A stretch of DNA of 64,000 bases, from the NCBI GenBank assembly GCA_030272585.1, contig BSYQ01000012.1, positions 1,674,001 through 1,738,000 on the forward strand. The letters run 5' to 3'. A program made the position numbers and the translations under genes. The notes under the pieces are model-generated. The model was not told where the DNA came from, ran no database searches, and saw only the letters and a program-made list of their open reading frames with translations. Of this stretch, positions 47,641 to 57,675 are shown piece by piece. Origin of the DNA: Bryopsis sp. KO-2023. Taxonomy: Eukaryota; Chlorophyta; Ulvophyceae; Bryopsidales; Bryopsidaceae. Numbering within the stretch: position 1 is the stretch's first letter; every line of letters begins with the position of its first letter.

Positions 47641-47816
47641 CAGAGTTGTGCCGAAGTCGTTGTCGCAAAAACGACGTCGGCACGACTCTCACACATTTTT
47701 CAATGATGTGATTTGAGTCCTAAAACGAGGAGGCACCAAAACGCGAGCGAACCTTGCAACGCAGCGACTTTGGTGTGACGCAGAGTTGTGCGCCGTTGCA
47801 ACGGCGCACAACTCTG
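47641..47816. mobile_element. hAT-like MITE, GTTGTGC family, copy 1
   Basis: 176 bp, TIR CAGAGTTGTGC / GCACAACTCTG, flanked by GCGCCAGG and ACGCCAGG (7 of 8 match). One end is a hairpin (GAGTTGTGCGCCGTTGCAAC region). There is no tRNA-like module. A second copy is at 53089-53320. Confidence 0.8.
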
Positions 47817-47824
47817 ACGCCAGG

Positions 47825-48545
47825 TCACTCAAAGAGCTACGAGACAAACTGGTACTGCTTTTCAAACGATTAGCTGATTTTGGCATGAAAGCAAACGAGG
47901 AAAAGATCGAGTTGATGAGTCAGGAAGTATCCTTCCTGGGATATCAAATCACGCCGGGTGGCTGGTCGCTCAAAAAATACTTGGATGACCGACAGAGTGA
48001 CATGGGTGACATCCGATCTTCTAAGGATCTGCAGCGTGTGATCGGTATTTTATCGTACTGTAGAAGAGCAATACCTGACATGGAACGCAGGGTGGCACCG
48101 TTACGTGCCCATGTCGCACAAGATAAAAAAAGACGTTACACACAAGAGGAATGGCTACGAGCAAAAAGTGATGCGAAACTGATCTTCAGGGAGGCGTTAC
48201 GCGACCAGCTGCGGCTGGCGGTGCTTGGTGCGCAGGTGAATTCGTTTGTGTTGGAGACCGATTGGTCGACTGGGTTCGCAGGATATCTCTTATTCGCCCA
48301 GGTGTCGGGAGTGGACGGACGACGCGAGGTGCTCGTAGACGTTGGTAGCTGCGTCCTGCGAGAAAAGTTGTCATCGTTCCTCGGAGAACTTCGCGCGGTG
48401 GTATGGGCCTGCAAACGGACGAAGAAGTATAGAGGGGAGGTGGCGATGACCATTCGCACGGATAATCTGGCCCTTTGCGAGAAGCTGAAAGCTGGCGGGC
48501 TGGGTGCGACGGATGCGAGAGAGATGCGATTGTGGGGGTGGTTGA
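47825..48545 (+). CDS. Retroelement RT end and RNase H segment (fossil)
   Basis: Reads through the RT thumb/connection (KANEEKIELMSQEVSFLGYQ) and the RNase H catalytic pattern LETDWSTGFAGYLLF, then FLGELRAVVWACKRTKKYRG and TIRTDNLALCEKL. Bounded on both sides by hAT-like insertions. Confidence 0.75.
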
Positions 48546-49542
48546 CATACTATGGATCCGATCACGATCTAATCGGTCGTGGATTGATCGGTCCGACCGA
48601 TTAAATCGTGATCGGGTTTTTCCGATCAGATCGATCGCCGATCAAATCGGTTTGGCCGATCATCGATGGAGATCGGCCGATCACCAATCTGATCGGCTGA
48701 CCGATTTAATCGGCCAACTTTGATCGGCCGATCACGATCACACCGTCCAACATCGGCCGATCAAGCGCCGACAGGGCGAGGCGCTTGATCGTGATCGTGA
48801 TCGTGATCGGAGATGCCGATTAGATCGGATCATGATCGGTCAATTGATCGGTCCATCACAAATGCCGAGAAATCACCACCCGCAGGTGTTTCTGGGGTGC
48901 AGGGATTCGAACCTGGGACCTAACAGACTAGAGACAGACGCATTAACGCTTGGACCACTCGGAGCCACAGTCACTAGGTCATCCGTGTCATTATATACCT
49001 CAGTTTGTCGGACTGACAGATCACGTATATAATGACACGGATGACCTACAAACCGTGGCTCCGAGTGGTCCAAGCGTTAGTGAGTATGCTTCTAATCCGT
49101 TAGGTACCCGGTTCGAATCCTTCCACCTCAGAAACACCTGCGGGTGGTGACTTGTCGGCATTTTCGCGAGACCGATCAATTCATCGATCAAATGATCAAT
49201 ACCGATCATGATCGGATGCAGGTCCGATCAAGGTCAGCCGATGAAGTGCCGACAGGTCGCGACGCTTGATCGTGATCGGGATCGTGATCGGAACAACCGA
49301 TCAGATCGGTGATCGGCGAACCGATCACGATCACGATCAACGTGTGATCGGACGATCAAGAGCACGATCAACATTTGATCGGCCGATCACGATCACGATC
49401 ACCGATCAGCCAAAAATGAAAAAAAAAAAAAAAAAAAACCGATCATTGCTAAAATCGGTTCTAGGACGCAGTTATGATGTCGGATTATTGCTGTGACCTA
49501 ATATTACCTTAGTTTTGGAAGATCGATCAGATCTATAGTATG
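48546..49542. mobile_element. GATCGG-family hAT-like element, copy 2
   Basis: 997 bp. TIR CATACTATGGATCCGATC, target duplication GTGGTTGA (48538-48545, 49543-49550). It has the same plan as copy 1: GATCGG motifs, and a central pair of tRNA-like modules head to head (about 48886-48967 minus, 49054-49130 plus). An A-run lies near 49416. It separates the RNase H and integrase parts of the retroelement. Confidence 0.85.
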
Positions 49543-49550
49543 GTGGTTGA

Positions 49551-50530
49551 TGGCGAATGAGAGTAATTTCTCTACAGAGTTTGTCGCCGGATCAGAAAAT
49601 ATTGGAGCTGATCTATTATCGAGACCAGTGAGAGTAAATGAACTGCAATTGAAAATGTCACTATCAGAGGATGAGTGGGATCTGATCCATGAAGGGCACC
49701 CCTCAGTAAGGGAAACTCTGCTGAGAGCACAAGCTCATGGGTTACATGTGACTAAGAGGGAGGTTGAGTATCGATTATCCAGGTGCAGGGCATGTCAGTC
49801 CTTTGCCCCACTCAACTCAAGGTCACCTCTGAAGTCAGTCCTAGATGCTTCTCACCCTGGTGAATTCGTTTCAGTGGATTTTATCGGAGCATTGCCAAAC
49901 TCAGGTGGCTGCCGATATGTTTTCGTAATAATTGACAGTCTGAGCCGACTGATACAGGCTATAGCAGTGACGGCTGCCACATCATCCCACGCTATTAAAG
50001 GACTCCAGAAGTGGATCACTGATCATGGGACGTTTGAGGGCATTTTGTGTGATAATGCCTCATTTTTTACAAGCAGGTCCTTTAGGGATTGGACTCGGTC
50101 AGTGAATGTCACACTGGTTTATGCACCCGCATATCACCATTGGTGTAACGGTGCGGTGGAGAGGGCAAATCGGAAACTGCTGGAGCGTATGAGGAGATAA
50201 CTAATTGAGGAAGGACATTGGAGATGGCACAAAGTCACTGCTCGCGCTCAATCAGCCTGCAACTCCATGCCTTGCTCAATTACTGGGTTCACACCCCACG
50301 AGGTGTGGTTTAAAACGAGGAGGGAGTGGGAGTCAGCTCGGGCCGAAATGTCTCGACGCAGGGAATATGCTAATCGAAAAAGGAAGAACACACCCAGAGT
50401 GTGGAAACTGGGAGATCAGGTGTGGGTGTATGATATTGTGACCAATCCCTGTTTGCGTGGAAAATTTCAGCCACTCTGGGAGGGGCCGGGTGTGGTAGCT
50501 CACAGGAGGTATCACAGAGTTTGTGGGGGG
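49551..50530 (+). CDS. Retroelement integrase segment (fossil)
   Basis: Shows the end of RNase H (FVAGSENIGADLLSRPVR), the zinc-binding and linker region (CRACQSFAPLNSRSPLKS), the core with catalytic D (FVSVDFIGALP), D (ILCDNASFFTS) and E (NGAVERANRKLLERMR), and a C-terminal module with LGDQVWVYDI...KFQPLWEGPGVVAH, resembling the GPY/F module of Ty3/Gypsy integrases. Confidence 0.8.
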
Positions 50531-51188
50531 TGAATATGCCTAATGGCACCAGAATAGTGATGCATACTGATTTTATGAAGTACTTTTACAGGGAGTGTTA
50601 TATTTCAACACAACACTTACGGAACCCTTGCAATTTCCCAACCGTAACGGTAAAGAGCATACTATGGATCCGATCTCGATTTATCGGTCACCGATCAAAT
50701 CGATCTCCGATCAAGATCGGCGTCTGCAGTTTCCGATCAAATCGATCTCTGATCAAATCGGTCTGATCAAACCGAGTACCGATCAAAATCGGACCGATCA
50801 CAAAAATCAATCCGACTTTTCCGATCAAAATCGGCCGATCATCCAATTCTGCCTCTGAAACCAGATCGGATCAGGATCGGGATCGGCGTTTTCCGATCAC
50901 AATCATGATCGGCCAATCACGATCACGATCAAGCGCCGCGATCTGTCGGCACGTGATCGGTCGATAAAGATTGGTGAAACGCCGATTAATCGGTCGTTGT
51001 TCCGATCAGCTCCGACCATGATCGGTACCTTGTCGTTGATCGGCATCATGATCAATTGATCGCTATTACCGATCATTTTACCAATTAATTGATCGGTCTC
51101 ACGAAAATGCCTACAAGTCACCACCCGGAGGTATTTCTTGGGTGGAAAAGTTCGAACCAAAGACCTCACAAACTGGAAGCAAGCGTAT

Positions 51189-51638
51189 CTGATATGAACC
51201 TGGTTCAGCTCAGGTCCCCAGTCAGGCCCAGGAGCACTCGGTGCGATTCTGTAGAATCGTATTGATGCGACTGACTCCTTGATGACTCAGACTCAGGACA
51301 GACAAGTCCTGACCATTGAAATGGCCGCGGGTCCTATCGAATCCACGGCTCAGATTCGCAGTACCACTCAGAGTTCCGCGTCCTGGAACAGATGGTGCCA
51401 TCTGTCCAGACCGCGTACCGCTGAGTGCCTTATGCATTATAGTCGGACAAGTGTCGTATGGCCAGAGAGGTTGAGACGCTCTGGACCATACAACTGGGAT
51501 TGTACACAGCCTCAGGTTACAGGCTGTCAGGTTGGACTGAATACTTATTCGGACCAGACCTTCTTGTAAAACAACTTGGACTCGAAGAAAGACTTAGTCT
51601 CCCTCTTCCTGAACTGTAGTAAAGCATCTTTATATCAG
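51189..51638. mobile_element. Unclassified 450-bp insert in the GATCGG element
   Basis: Short inverted ends CTGATAT / ATATCAG, flanked by TAT on both sides. It interrupts the minus-oriented tRNA-like module of the host element when compared with copies 1 and 2. No coding capacity and no known family recognised. Confidence 0.55.
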
Positions 51639-51663
51639 TATCAGCGCTTGGACCACTCTGAGC

Positions 51664-52128
51664 CAGAGATAGGACTTTACGGTTACGGTCACCGTAACCG
51701 GACCGTAACCACCGTAACCGGACCGTAACCGGAGTACAATTTTCGTCAGAAAATCGTACTTTTACGGCCGTAACCGTAGCACCGTACCACTCCGTACCGC
51801 TCCGTACCGGACCGTAACGACCGTAACGGCCGTAACAACCGTAAACCGTAGAAAGTGACCCCCGCAGGGTCCCGCGATTCCAAAGGAACCCAGGGGGATT
51901 CGAACCTGCGACCCTACTGACTGCAGCCTAACGCTTTAGCACTGAACCACGCTACTTCACGGTGATTTAGGGCCTACCGTAGTTATACCGTACCTGTTCC
52001 GTACCGTAAAAACAACATATTACTCCGGTTACGGTACGGAGTTACGGCCGTAGTACGGTGACCGTAACCCGACCGTAACCGGACCGGACCGGAGTCGGAC
52101 CAAAAATTTGGCCCAAGTCCTATCTCTG
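51664..52128 (-). mobile_element. hAT-like MITE, GGTTACGG family, copy 2
   Basis: 465 bp, the same length as the copy at 23413-23877 and in reverse orientation. The target duplication CTCTGAGC (51656-51663, 52129-52136) lies within the A-box region of the host tRNA-like module. In the roughly 290 bases I compared by eye I saw two substitutions, so it is over 99 percent identical there. The family moved recently. Confidence 0.9.
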
Positions 52129-53088
52129 CTCTGAGCCACGGTTACTAGGTCATCGTCATTATATACCTCAATTTGATCGGACTGACTGATCACCTATATA
52201 TTGACACGGATGACCCATTCATCGTGGCTCAAAGTGGTCCAAGCATCGATGCGCTTGCTTCCAGTTTGTGAGGTCTTTGGTTCGAACCTTTCCACCCAAG
52301 AAACACTTTCGGGTGGTGACTTGTAGGCATTTTCGTGAGACCGATCAATTGATCATGATACCGATCTGATCAGCAGCTCTGATCCCGATCTCGATCAAGC
52401 GCCGCGCCCTGCCGACACTTGATCGGTGTTACAAGTGTACACCGAGATGTCTAGTATGCACTAGCTAGAGCTACAGACTAGCTATGGGCGCTAGTGATAG
52501 CCTAGTCAGAGCTTAAGGTCCATAGGATCCCAATAGGAGATCCCATAGCTCAAGAACCCTGGTGTCTCGCCCTAATGACATTAGTCAAGGGTACCATCAA
52601 TGAGTGGGGGTTTGATGGGTTAAGGAGGCTTCGGGGGGGGTTCTAGGAGGTTTTTGTAACAATCGGCATGATCGGCAGATCATGATCGATGACCGGCCCT
52701 GGCAGACCTGATCGGCGACCGATCAGATCGGTGATCGGATCCATAGTATGACCGCGAGCGCAATCGTGAGCGCTGCACAGTATCTTACCTCCCGTCGACC
52801 TGTCCGGGGATGAAGTGCGACGGGAACCGAACGCAGTCCAGCCGACGCTACACCGCAGGAGCTCCGAATCTGTGAACCTAACCGGGGTTGCACGCGGAGG
52901 GAGAAGAGGATCTGGAACTGGAACGGAAACAGGAGGAATAGGAACATGATTTGGAACAGAAACCGGTGGGTGTGACAAAGTTGCTGTGCAGTCAACTCAT
53001 AAGGTGTGATTGTTTTGGTGGGGCACTCTTGGGGTTTTGGTCTTTCCTTGCATCTGCCTCAGACCTGCAGGCAGGGATATGTCACATG

Positions 53089-53320
53089 CAGAGTTGTGCG
53101 CCGTTGCAACGGCGCACAACTCTGGCTCCAAGGGACGCTCCCAATCGCCAATCAGCTCGTCGACAATCGTGCGTTTGAGATTTTGAAAAAATGATAAATT
53201 ATTGGAAAATGTATTAGAGTCGTGCCGACGTCGTTTTTGCGACAACGACAACGGCCGTTAACCGTTAACGCCGTTAACGGCCGTTGTCGTTGTCGCAAAC
53301 ACGACTTCGGCACAACTCTG
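53089..53320. mobile_element. hAT-like MITE, GTTGTGC family, copy 2
   Basis: 232 bp, target duplication GTCACATG (53081-53088, 53321-53328), TIR CAGAGTTGTGC. It carries the same end hairpin as copy 1 plus a second perfect palindrome around AACGGCCGTTAACCGTTAAC (about 53230-53300). Confidence 0.85.
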
Positions 53321-53328
53321 GTCACATG

Positions 53329-53895
53329 TGGGCTCACGCTGGTTGCCTTGTAGTGGATCTGACATCCCATACATCAGATCGGACGGGGGCACAGAATCAG
53401 AAACGGACAGGAATCTATACATGGGTGGACTTCATGTATGTACAGAACAGTGAAGGAGAAATGGAGCAGTTCGTGGATGAGTGGGACAGGAATGTAGTGA
53501 CATGTAGGATATTCCGGAGTCGGTTGGTCTACAGCAAGGGAGGGCGCACCTCGCTGTTGACCCATGCTAAGAGGCATGGTTTGACCACCCCGGAGCAGAT
53601 GCAGATTGTTGTCTAGAACAAATTTGTGGGACATCATCACGAGCAGGGGGGGAACGGATAGTTTCATTTGGAACTCAGAATACATTGCCTTTCGTGTCCA
53701 AATGGGGCTGCCTGACCAAAGAGTGCAAAAACTATCGGTATCAGGTCATGAAATTTGTGGTCAGTACCGGTGCAGCTTTCAGGTGTGTCGAGCCCTGAAC
53801 GCATCCGCACCTCCTTTGAGCGCGAAGACCATGTCCACCAGGGTTGGGATTTTAGCGAAACAGCTCAGAGAAAGGATCTTAGAAGACCTCGACGG
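53329..53895 (+). pseudogene. Possible hAT transposase remnant (BED-finger-like)
   Basis: A plus-strand frame reads NVVTCRIFRSRLVYSKGGRT then SLLTHAKRHG, close to the C-x2-C ... TS.L..H...H layout of BED zinc fingers of hAT transposases, with the second Cys replaced by Phe. Further on, another frame reads PPLSAKTMSTRVGILAKQLR then ERILEDL, similar in style to the region after the finger. The two pieces are in different frames, so it is decayed. It may be the remains of an autonomous source, but it could be another BED-finger gene. Confidence 0.35.
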
Positions 53896-55132
53896 CAGAC
53901 CTGGGCGCCGGCATGTTTAAAAGGATCGGACCGGACCGGAAACCCTTTACTAGACCGGTTTTGACCTTTACTAGACAGGTGGGAGACCGGTCTTTAAAAG
54001 TCAAAACCGGTCTAGTAAGGGAACACCTTTCTTAGACCGGTCTTGACTTGTCTAGACAGGTTGTCGCCTGTCTAGTACCGGTCATACTGATGTGACCTGT
54101 TTTAGACCGGTGTGACGCCTAGTGTGACTTGTTTTAGACCGGCTCCAGGTCGGTCTGGACAGGTGGGCGGCCTGTCCATACCGACCTGGCGCTTGTCTAG
54201 ACAGGTCACACAATTAAGCACATAACTGGGGATTAATCAATTGGAAGCTGACTTTTTATTAATTAAAGGATAAAGTTATATTGTTAGATGTATTTTTAGT
54301 ATAATTAACGTGAGCCAAGCTCACCAACCACCGACTAGAGGGAGTCGGTCGACTCAAGGGGGAATCGAACTCGGGTTGGCTAAGTCCGAGTCGAGAGCAC
54401 CAAATCAATGGTGGACCCCACCACAGGGACGCTCAAATGGGGGCCGCTACCTTTAAGTACCCGTTTGTTACTATTGCTAGAAATAGGTACCTAAAGGTAA
54501 CGGACCCCATTTGAGCGTCCCTGTGGTGGGGTCCACCATTGGTTTGGTGCTCTCGACTCGGACTTAGCCAACCCGAGTTTGATTCCTATTGTCGACCGAC
54601 AGCCTCCAGTCGGTGGGTGGTGAGCTTGGCTCACGTCAATCATACACTAAAAATGTATGTATAATACCAATACTTTGTTGTTTAATTAATTAACTCAGTT
54701 CCCAATCGATTGATACACAATTAGCATGCTAAAAGTGCTTAATTGTGTGACCTATTCTAGATAGGTGCCAGGTCGGTCTGGACAGGCAGCCCACCTGTCC
54801 AGACCGACCTGACGCCGGTCTAAAACAGGAGAACATCCCTGTCAAGACAGGGTCGTTCCGGTTTTAGACAAGTCACATCGCTTGTCTAATAAAGGCGAAA
54901 TGTGGGGTGTGACCTGTCTAAAACCGGAAAATCTGTCAGAAAACCGGTCCAGATTTCTGCAGATTTCCGAGGTTGACAGGACCGGACCGGACCGGACCGG
55001 ACCGGTGGTGACCTGTCCGGTTTTGACAGGACCGGCGTTTTTTCGTTGGACCGAACAGGTCAGCCGGTCCATAGACAGGTTGGACCGGACCGGACCGGTT
55101 TTTTGTTGCCGGTCCGGTCCAGCCCAGGTCTG
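53896..55132 (-). mobile_element. hAT-like element, ACCGGTCC family, copy 1
   Basis: 1,237 bp with ends CAGACCTGGGCGCCGG and ...CCAGCCCAGGTCTG. The flanking 8-mers (CTCGACGG, GCGTCAAC) do not match, so its target duplication is lost or the ends were rearranged. The body is ACCGG/GGTCC and TCTAGACAGG motifs. The centre holds two inverted tRNA-like modules (about 54310-54415 minus, 54545-54640 plus), each with GGACTTAGCCAACCCGAGTT and a loose B box, separated by a perfect-looking inverted spacer (GGACCCCACCA...). Confidence 0.75.
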
Positions 55133-55745
55133 GCGTCAACCTCTGACGCTGGAAGAGTTAAGGGTGTTGTCGGAAAAGCGTCGACTGCGACAATTACGTC
55201 ATGCAGCTGTAACAAGATATCATTATACGATCTTCAAAAGATGTGATTTTTTCATTTATTATTTACAATGCACTAGGAGAGAATTGTTAGCGTTTTCCAA
55301 GGATAATGCAAAATATTAAGATGTCCTAGTTTTAATTTTCGATGAAAAGATTGCGTTAGACCCTTTGCTCCGCGCATTGAATGTTTTCGAACTCCATGCA
55401 CCAGATCTCGAAGGAGCATCTAAGCTTGAACCGTTATAAAGAAACGATTGCCTTGGAATTAATTTTCAAAGAAGCAATTGGGGAAGAAATTCCAACACAA
55501 GTATCCGACGGAGAGGAGCTACAGGAAGTGATCAAGCACAACCTGGGCGAGATGTGCGAGAGACTCAATGCAGGCGTTGCTCGAAACCACGCGGGGCGAA
55601 TGCATATGTGCCAGAGCAGTATCGCTATCGCAATAGCCGAGGCCACCATTGTCACTGCAACAAGGATAGGTACGATTGCAACTGGAAAGCATGTGCTAAA
55701 TCAGTACTGAGCATATTGGTTGCTCTGAGTGGAAGAGATCTTGAA
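55133..55745 (+). other. Coding-looking sequence between two ACCGGTCC elements
   Basis: Frames read LEELRVLSEKRRLRQLRHAA and, at 55381-55710, EEIPTQVSDGEELQEVIKHN then LGEMCERLNAGVARNHAGRM. Another frame at 55554 has HHCHCNKDRYDCNW. Not recognised. It may belong to the same decayed host gene or element as 53329-53895 and 57025-57670. Confidence 0.3.
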
Positions 55746-57016
55746 CAGACCTGGGCCCGACCGGACCGGCAGCGAAAAACCGGTCCGGTCCGGTCCAACC
55801 TGTCTAAGGACCGGCCGACCTGTCCGGTCCAACGAAAAAATGCCGGTCCTTGCAAGACCGGACAGGTTGCGACCTGTCCGGTCCTGTCCACTCCGGTCCA
55901 GTCAACCTCGGAAATCTGCAAAAATCTGGACCGGTTTTCTGACAGATTTTCCGTTTTTAGACAGGTCACACCCACATTTCGCCTTTATTAGACCGGCGAT
56001 GTGACCTGTCTAAAACCGGAACGACCCTGTCTTGACAGGGTTGTTCTCCTGTTTTAGACCGGCTCCAGGTCGGTCTGGACAGGTGGGCTGCCTGTCCAGA
56101 CCGACCTGGCGCCTGTCTAGAACAGGTCACACAATTAAGCACTTTTAGCGTGCCAATTGTGTATCAATTGACTGGGAACTGAGTTAATTAATTAAACAAC
56201 AAATAATATTGTTACATGTATTTTCATTGCATGAATGACGTGAGCCAAGCTCACCAGCCACCGACTAGAGGGAGTCGGTCGACTCTGGGAGGACTCGAAC
56301 TCGGGTTGGCTAAGTCCGAGTCGAGAGCACTACAAGGTAACGGACCCCACCATAGGGACGCTCATATGGGGTCCGCTACCTTTAAGTACCTACTTTTTGT
56401 AATGGAAAATAACGGGTACTTATAGGTAGCGGACCCCATTTGAGCGTCCCTATGGTGGGGTCCGCTACCTTGTAGTGCTCTCGACTCGGACTTAGCCAAC
56501 CCGAGTTCGAGTCCTCCCAGAGTCGACCGACTCCCTCCAGTCGGTGGCTGGTGAGCTTGGCTCACGTTATTCATCCACTAAAAATATATATAATAGTATT
56601 ACTTGGTGCTTTAATTAATTCAATCACTTCCCAACTGATTGATTCCCAGTTATGTGCTTAATTGTGCGACCTGTTCTAGACAGGCTCCAGGTCGGTCTGG
56701 ACAGGCAGCCCACCTGTCCAGACCGACCTGGAGCCGGTCTAAAACAGGTCACACTAGGCCTCACACCGGTCTAAAACAGGTCACACGAGTATGACCTGTC
56801 CAGACAGGCGACAACCTGTCTGGACTGGTCAGACCGGTCTAGAAAGGTCAAATCCGGTCTAAGAAAGGTGTTCTTTACTAGACCGGATTTGACCTTTCTT
56901 AGACCGGATTTGACCTTTCCAGACCGGTTTGACCTGTCTAAGAAAGGTCAAATCCGGTCCAAGACAGGTTTTCCGGTCCGGTCCGGTCCTTTAAAACTTG
57001 CCGGCGCCCACGTCTG
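55746..57016 (+). mobile_element. hAT-like element, ACCGGTCC family, copy 2
   Basis: 1,271 bp, TIR CAGACCTGGGC / ...GCGCCCACGTCTG, target duplication ATCTTGAA (55738-55745, 57017-57024). It is inverted relative to copy 1. It contains a head-to-head pair of tRNA-like modules (about 56240-56335 minus, 56476-56575 plus) with B-box-like GAGTTCGAGTCC, and a spacer palindrome around GGACCCCA. Confidence 0.85.
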
Positions 57017-57024
57017 ATCTTGAA

Positions 57025-57675
57025 TGCCATAGCTGGGAGTTGATCATGGGACCTATTCCTGAAGAGGAGCTTGCTTTTCCTACATACCGACCCGACTGAA
57101 CCGTGGATGAAGTGTTTCGTGGACAATGCTGGAAGTGTGAAACGGAGATGCGTAATATTCCTACCACAACCTATAAGAGAACTATGATTGCGGATATGTG
57201 GAACACATACTCAGCCTTGCGACGACCATTTCTGGATGAAGGGACTCATACACTTGATGAAGAAGCTAAAGGGACGCAAGATTGCAACAAAGATACTTGG
57301 CAGGCCATCGGGTATATATCCCTATCTCTTTGAGTCAATGCCCGCAAATGATCATGTAGCGTCGTGCATAATAATCATTTGTTATTGATCGTTGGACATT
57401 ATTGATGGCCAAGACAGGAGCAGAAATCTACTACGGCCCCGTCTCCATCTTGTTCGCCATTTTTGGACCAAGGAGGAAACCCTTAGTCTGCTTGAGGGGA
57501 TGAGGACGTAAGGAAAAAAAACTTATTTATTTGTTTATTTATTATTTACCGTTACTTTGTGTTTGTTTTAGGACCGTTGGACAACTCTACTTAAAGCGGC
57601 CAACCATACCATGAAGAAGGGCAGAGGGGCAGAGGTCTACTCACGGCTCGTTAAAGAGATTGAAACCTCAGAGGC
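57025..57675 (+). pseudogene. Coding-looking sequence with a Myb/SANT-like stretch
   Basis: Reads EVFRGQCWKCETEMRNIPTT at 57110 onward. At 57450-57510 it reads HLVRHFWTKEETLSLLEGMR and, after a 60-bp AT-rich GT...AG interval, DRWTTLLKAANHTMKKGRGA. This resembles the helix-1 and helix-2 patterns of a Myb/SANT domain, but the frame does not carry across the apparent intron. Origin unknown: host gene relic or DNA-transposon DNA-binding protein. Confidence 0.3.

Larger units (their letters stand above)
43123..50640 (+). mobile_element. Ty3/Gypsy-like retroelement, broken, heavily interrupted by DNA elements
   Basis: Parts appear in order: a Gag-like protein with two CCHC zinc knuckles, aspartic protease (DTGA), reverse transcriptase, RNase H, and a DD35E integrase with a GPY/F-like tail. 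This order (RT-RH-IN) is that of the Ty3/Gypsy lineage. It is a fossil. Three DNA elements lie inside it (45632-47577, itself containing another, 47641-47816, 48546-49542), and there are at least a few further coding breaks. No pair of LTRs was recognised. Coding parts still look readable over hundreds of bases, so the element is not ancient. Its host-DNA limits are uncertain. Confidence 0.8.
50658..52750. mobile_element. GATCGG-family element, copy 3, carrying two further insertions
   Basis: Starts CATACTATGGATCCGATC at 50658 and ends ...GATCCATAGTATG at 52750. The immediate flanks (GTAAAGAG and ACCGCGAG) do not match, so either the target duplication has decayed or the two ends come from different copies. 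Inside are a 450-bp insert (51189-51638) and the GGTTACGG MITE (51664-52128), both in the tRNA-like centre. Confidence 0.7.

Noticed and set aside
43123-50640. Polinton or DIRS-type element
   Set aside because: No DNA polymerase B, capsid or tyrosine recombinase features; CCHC, protease, RT-RNase H and DD35E integrase in this order fit Ty3/Gypsy.
50658-52750. Clean 8-bp target duplication for the third GATCGG element
   Set aside because: GTAAAGAG and ACCGCGAG do not match; I left the element's unity uncertain.
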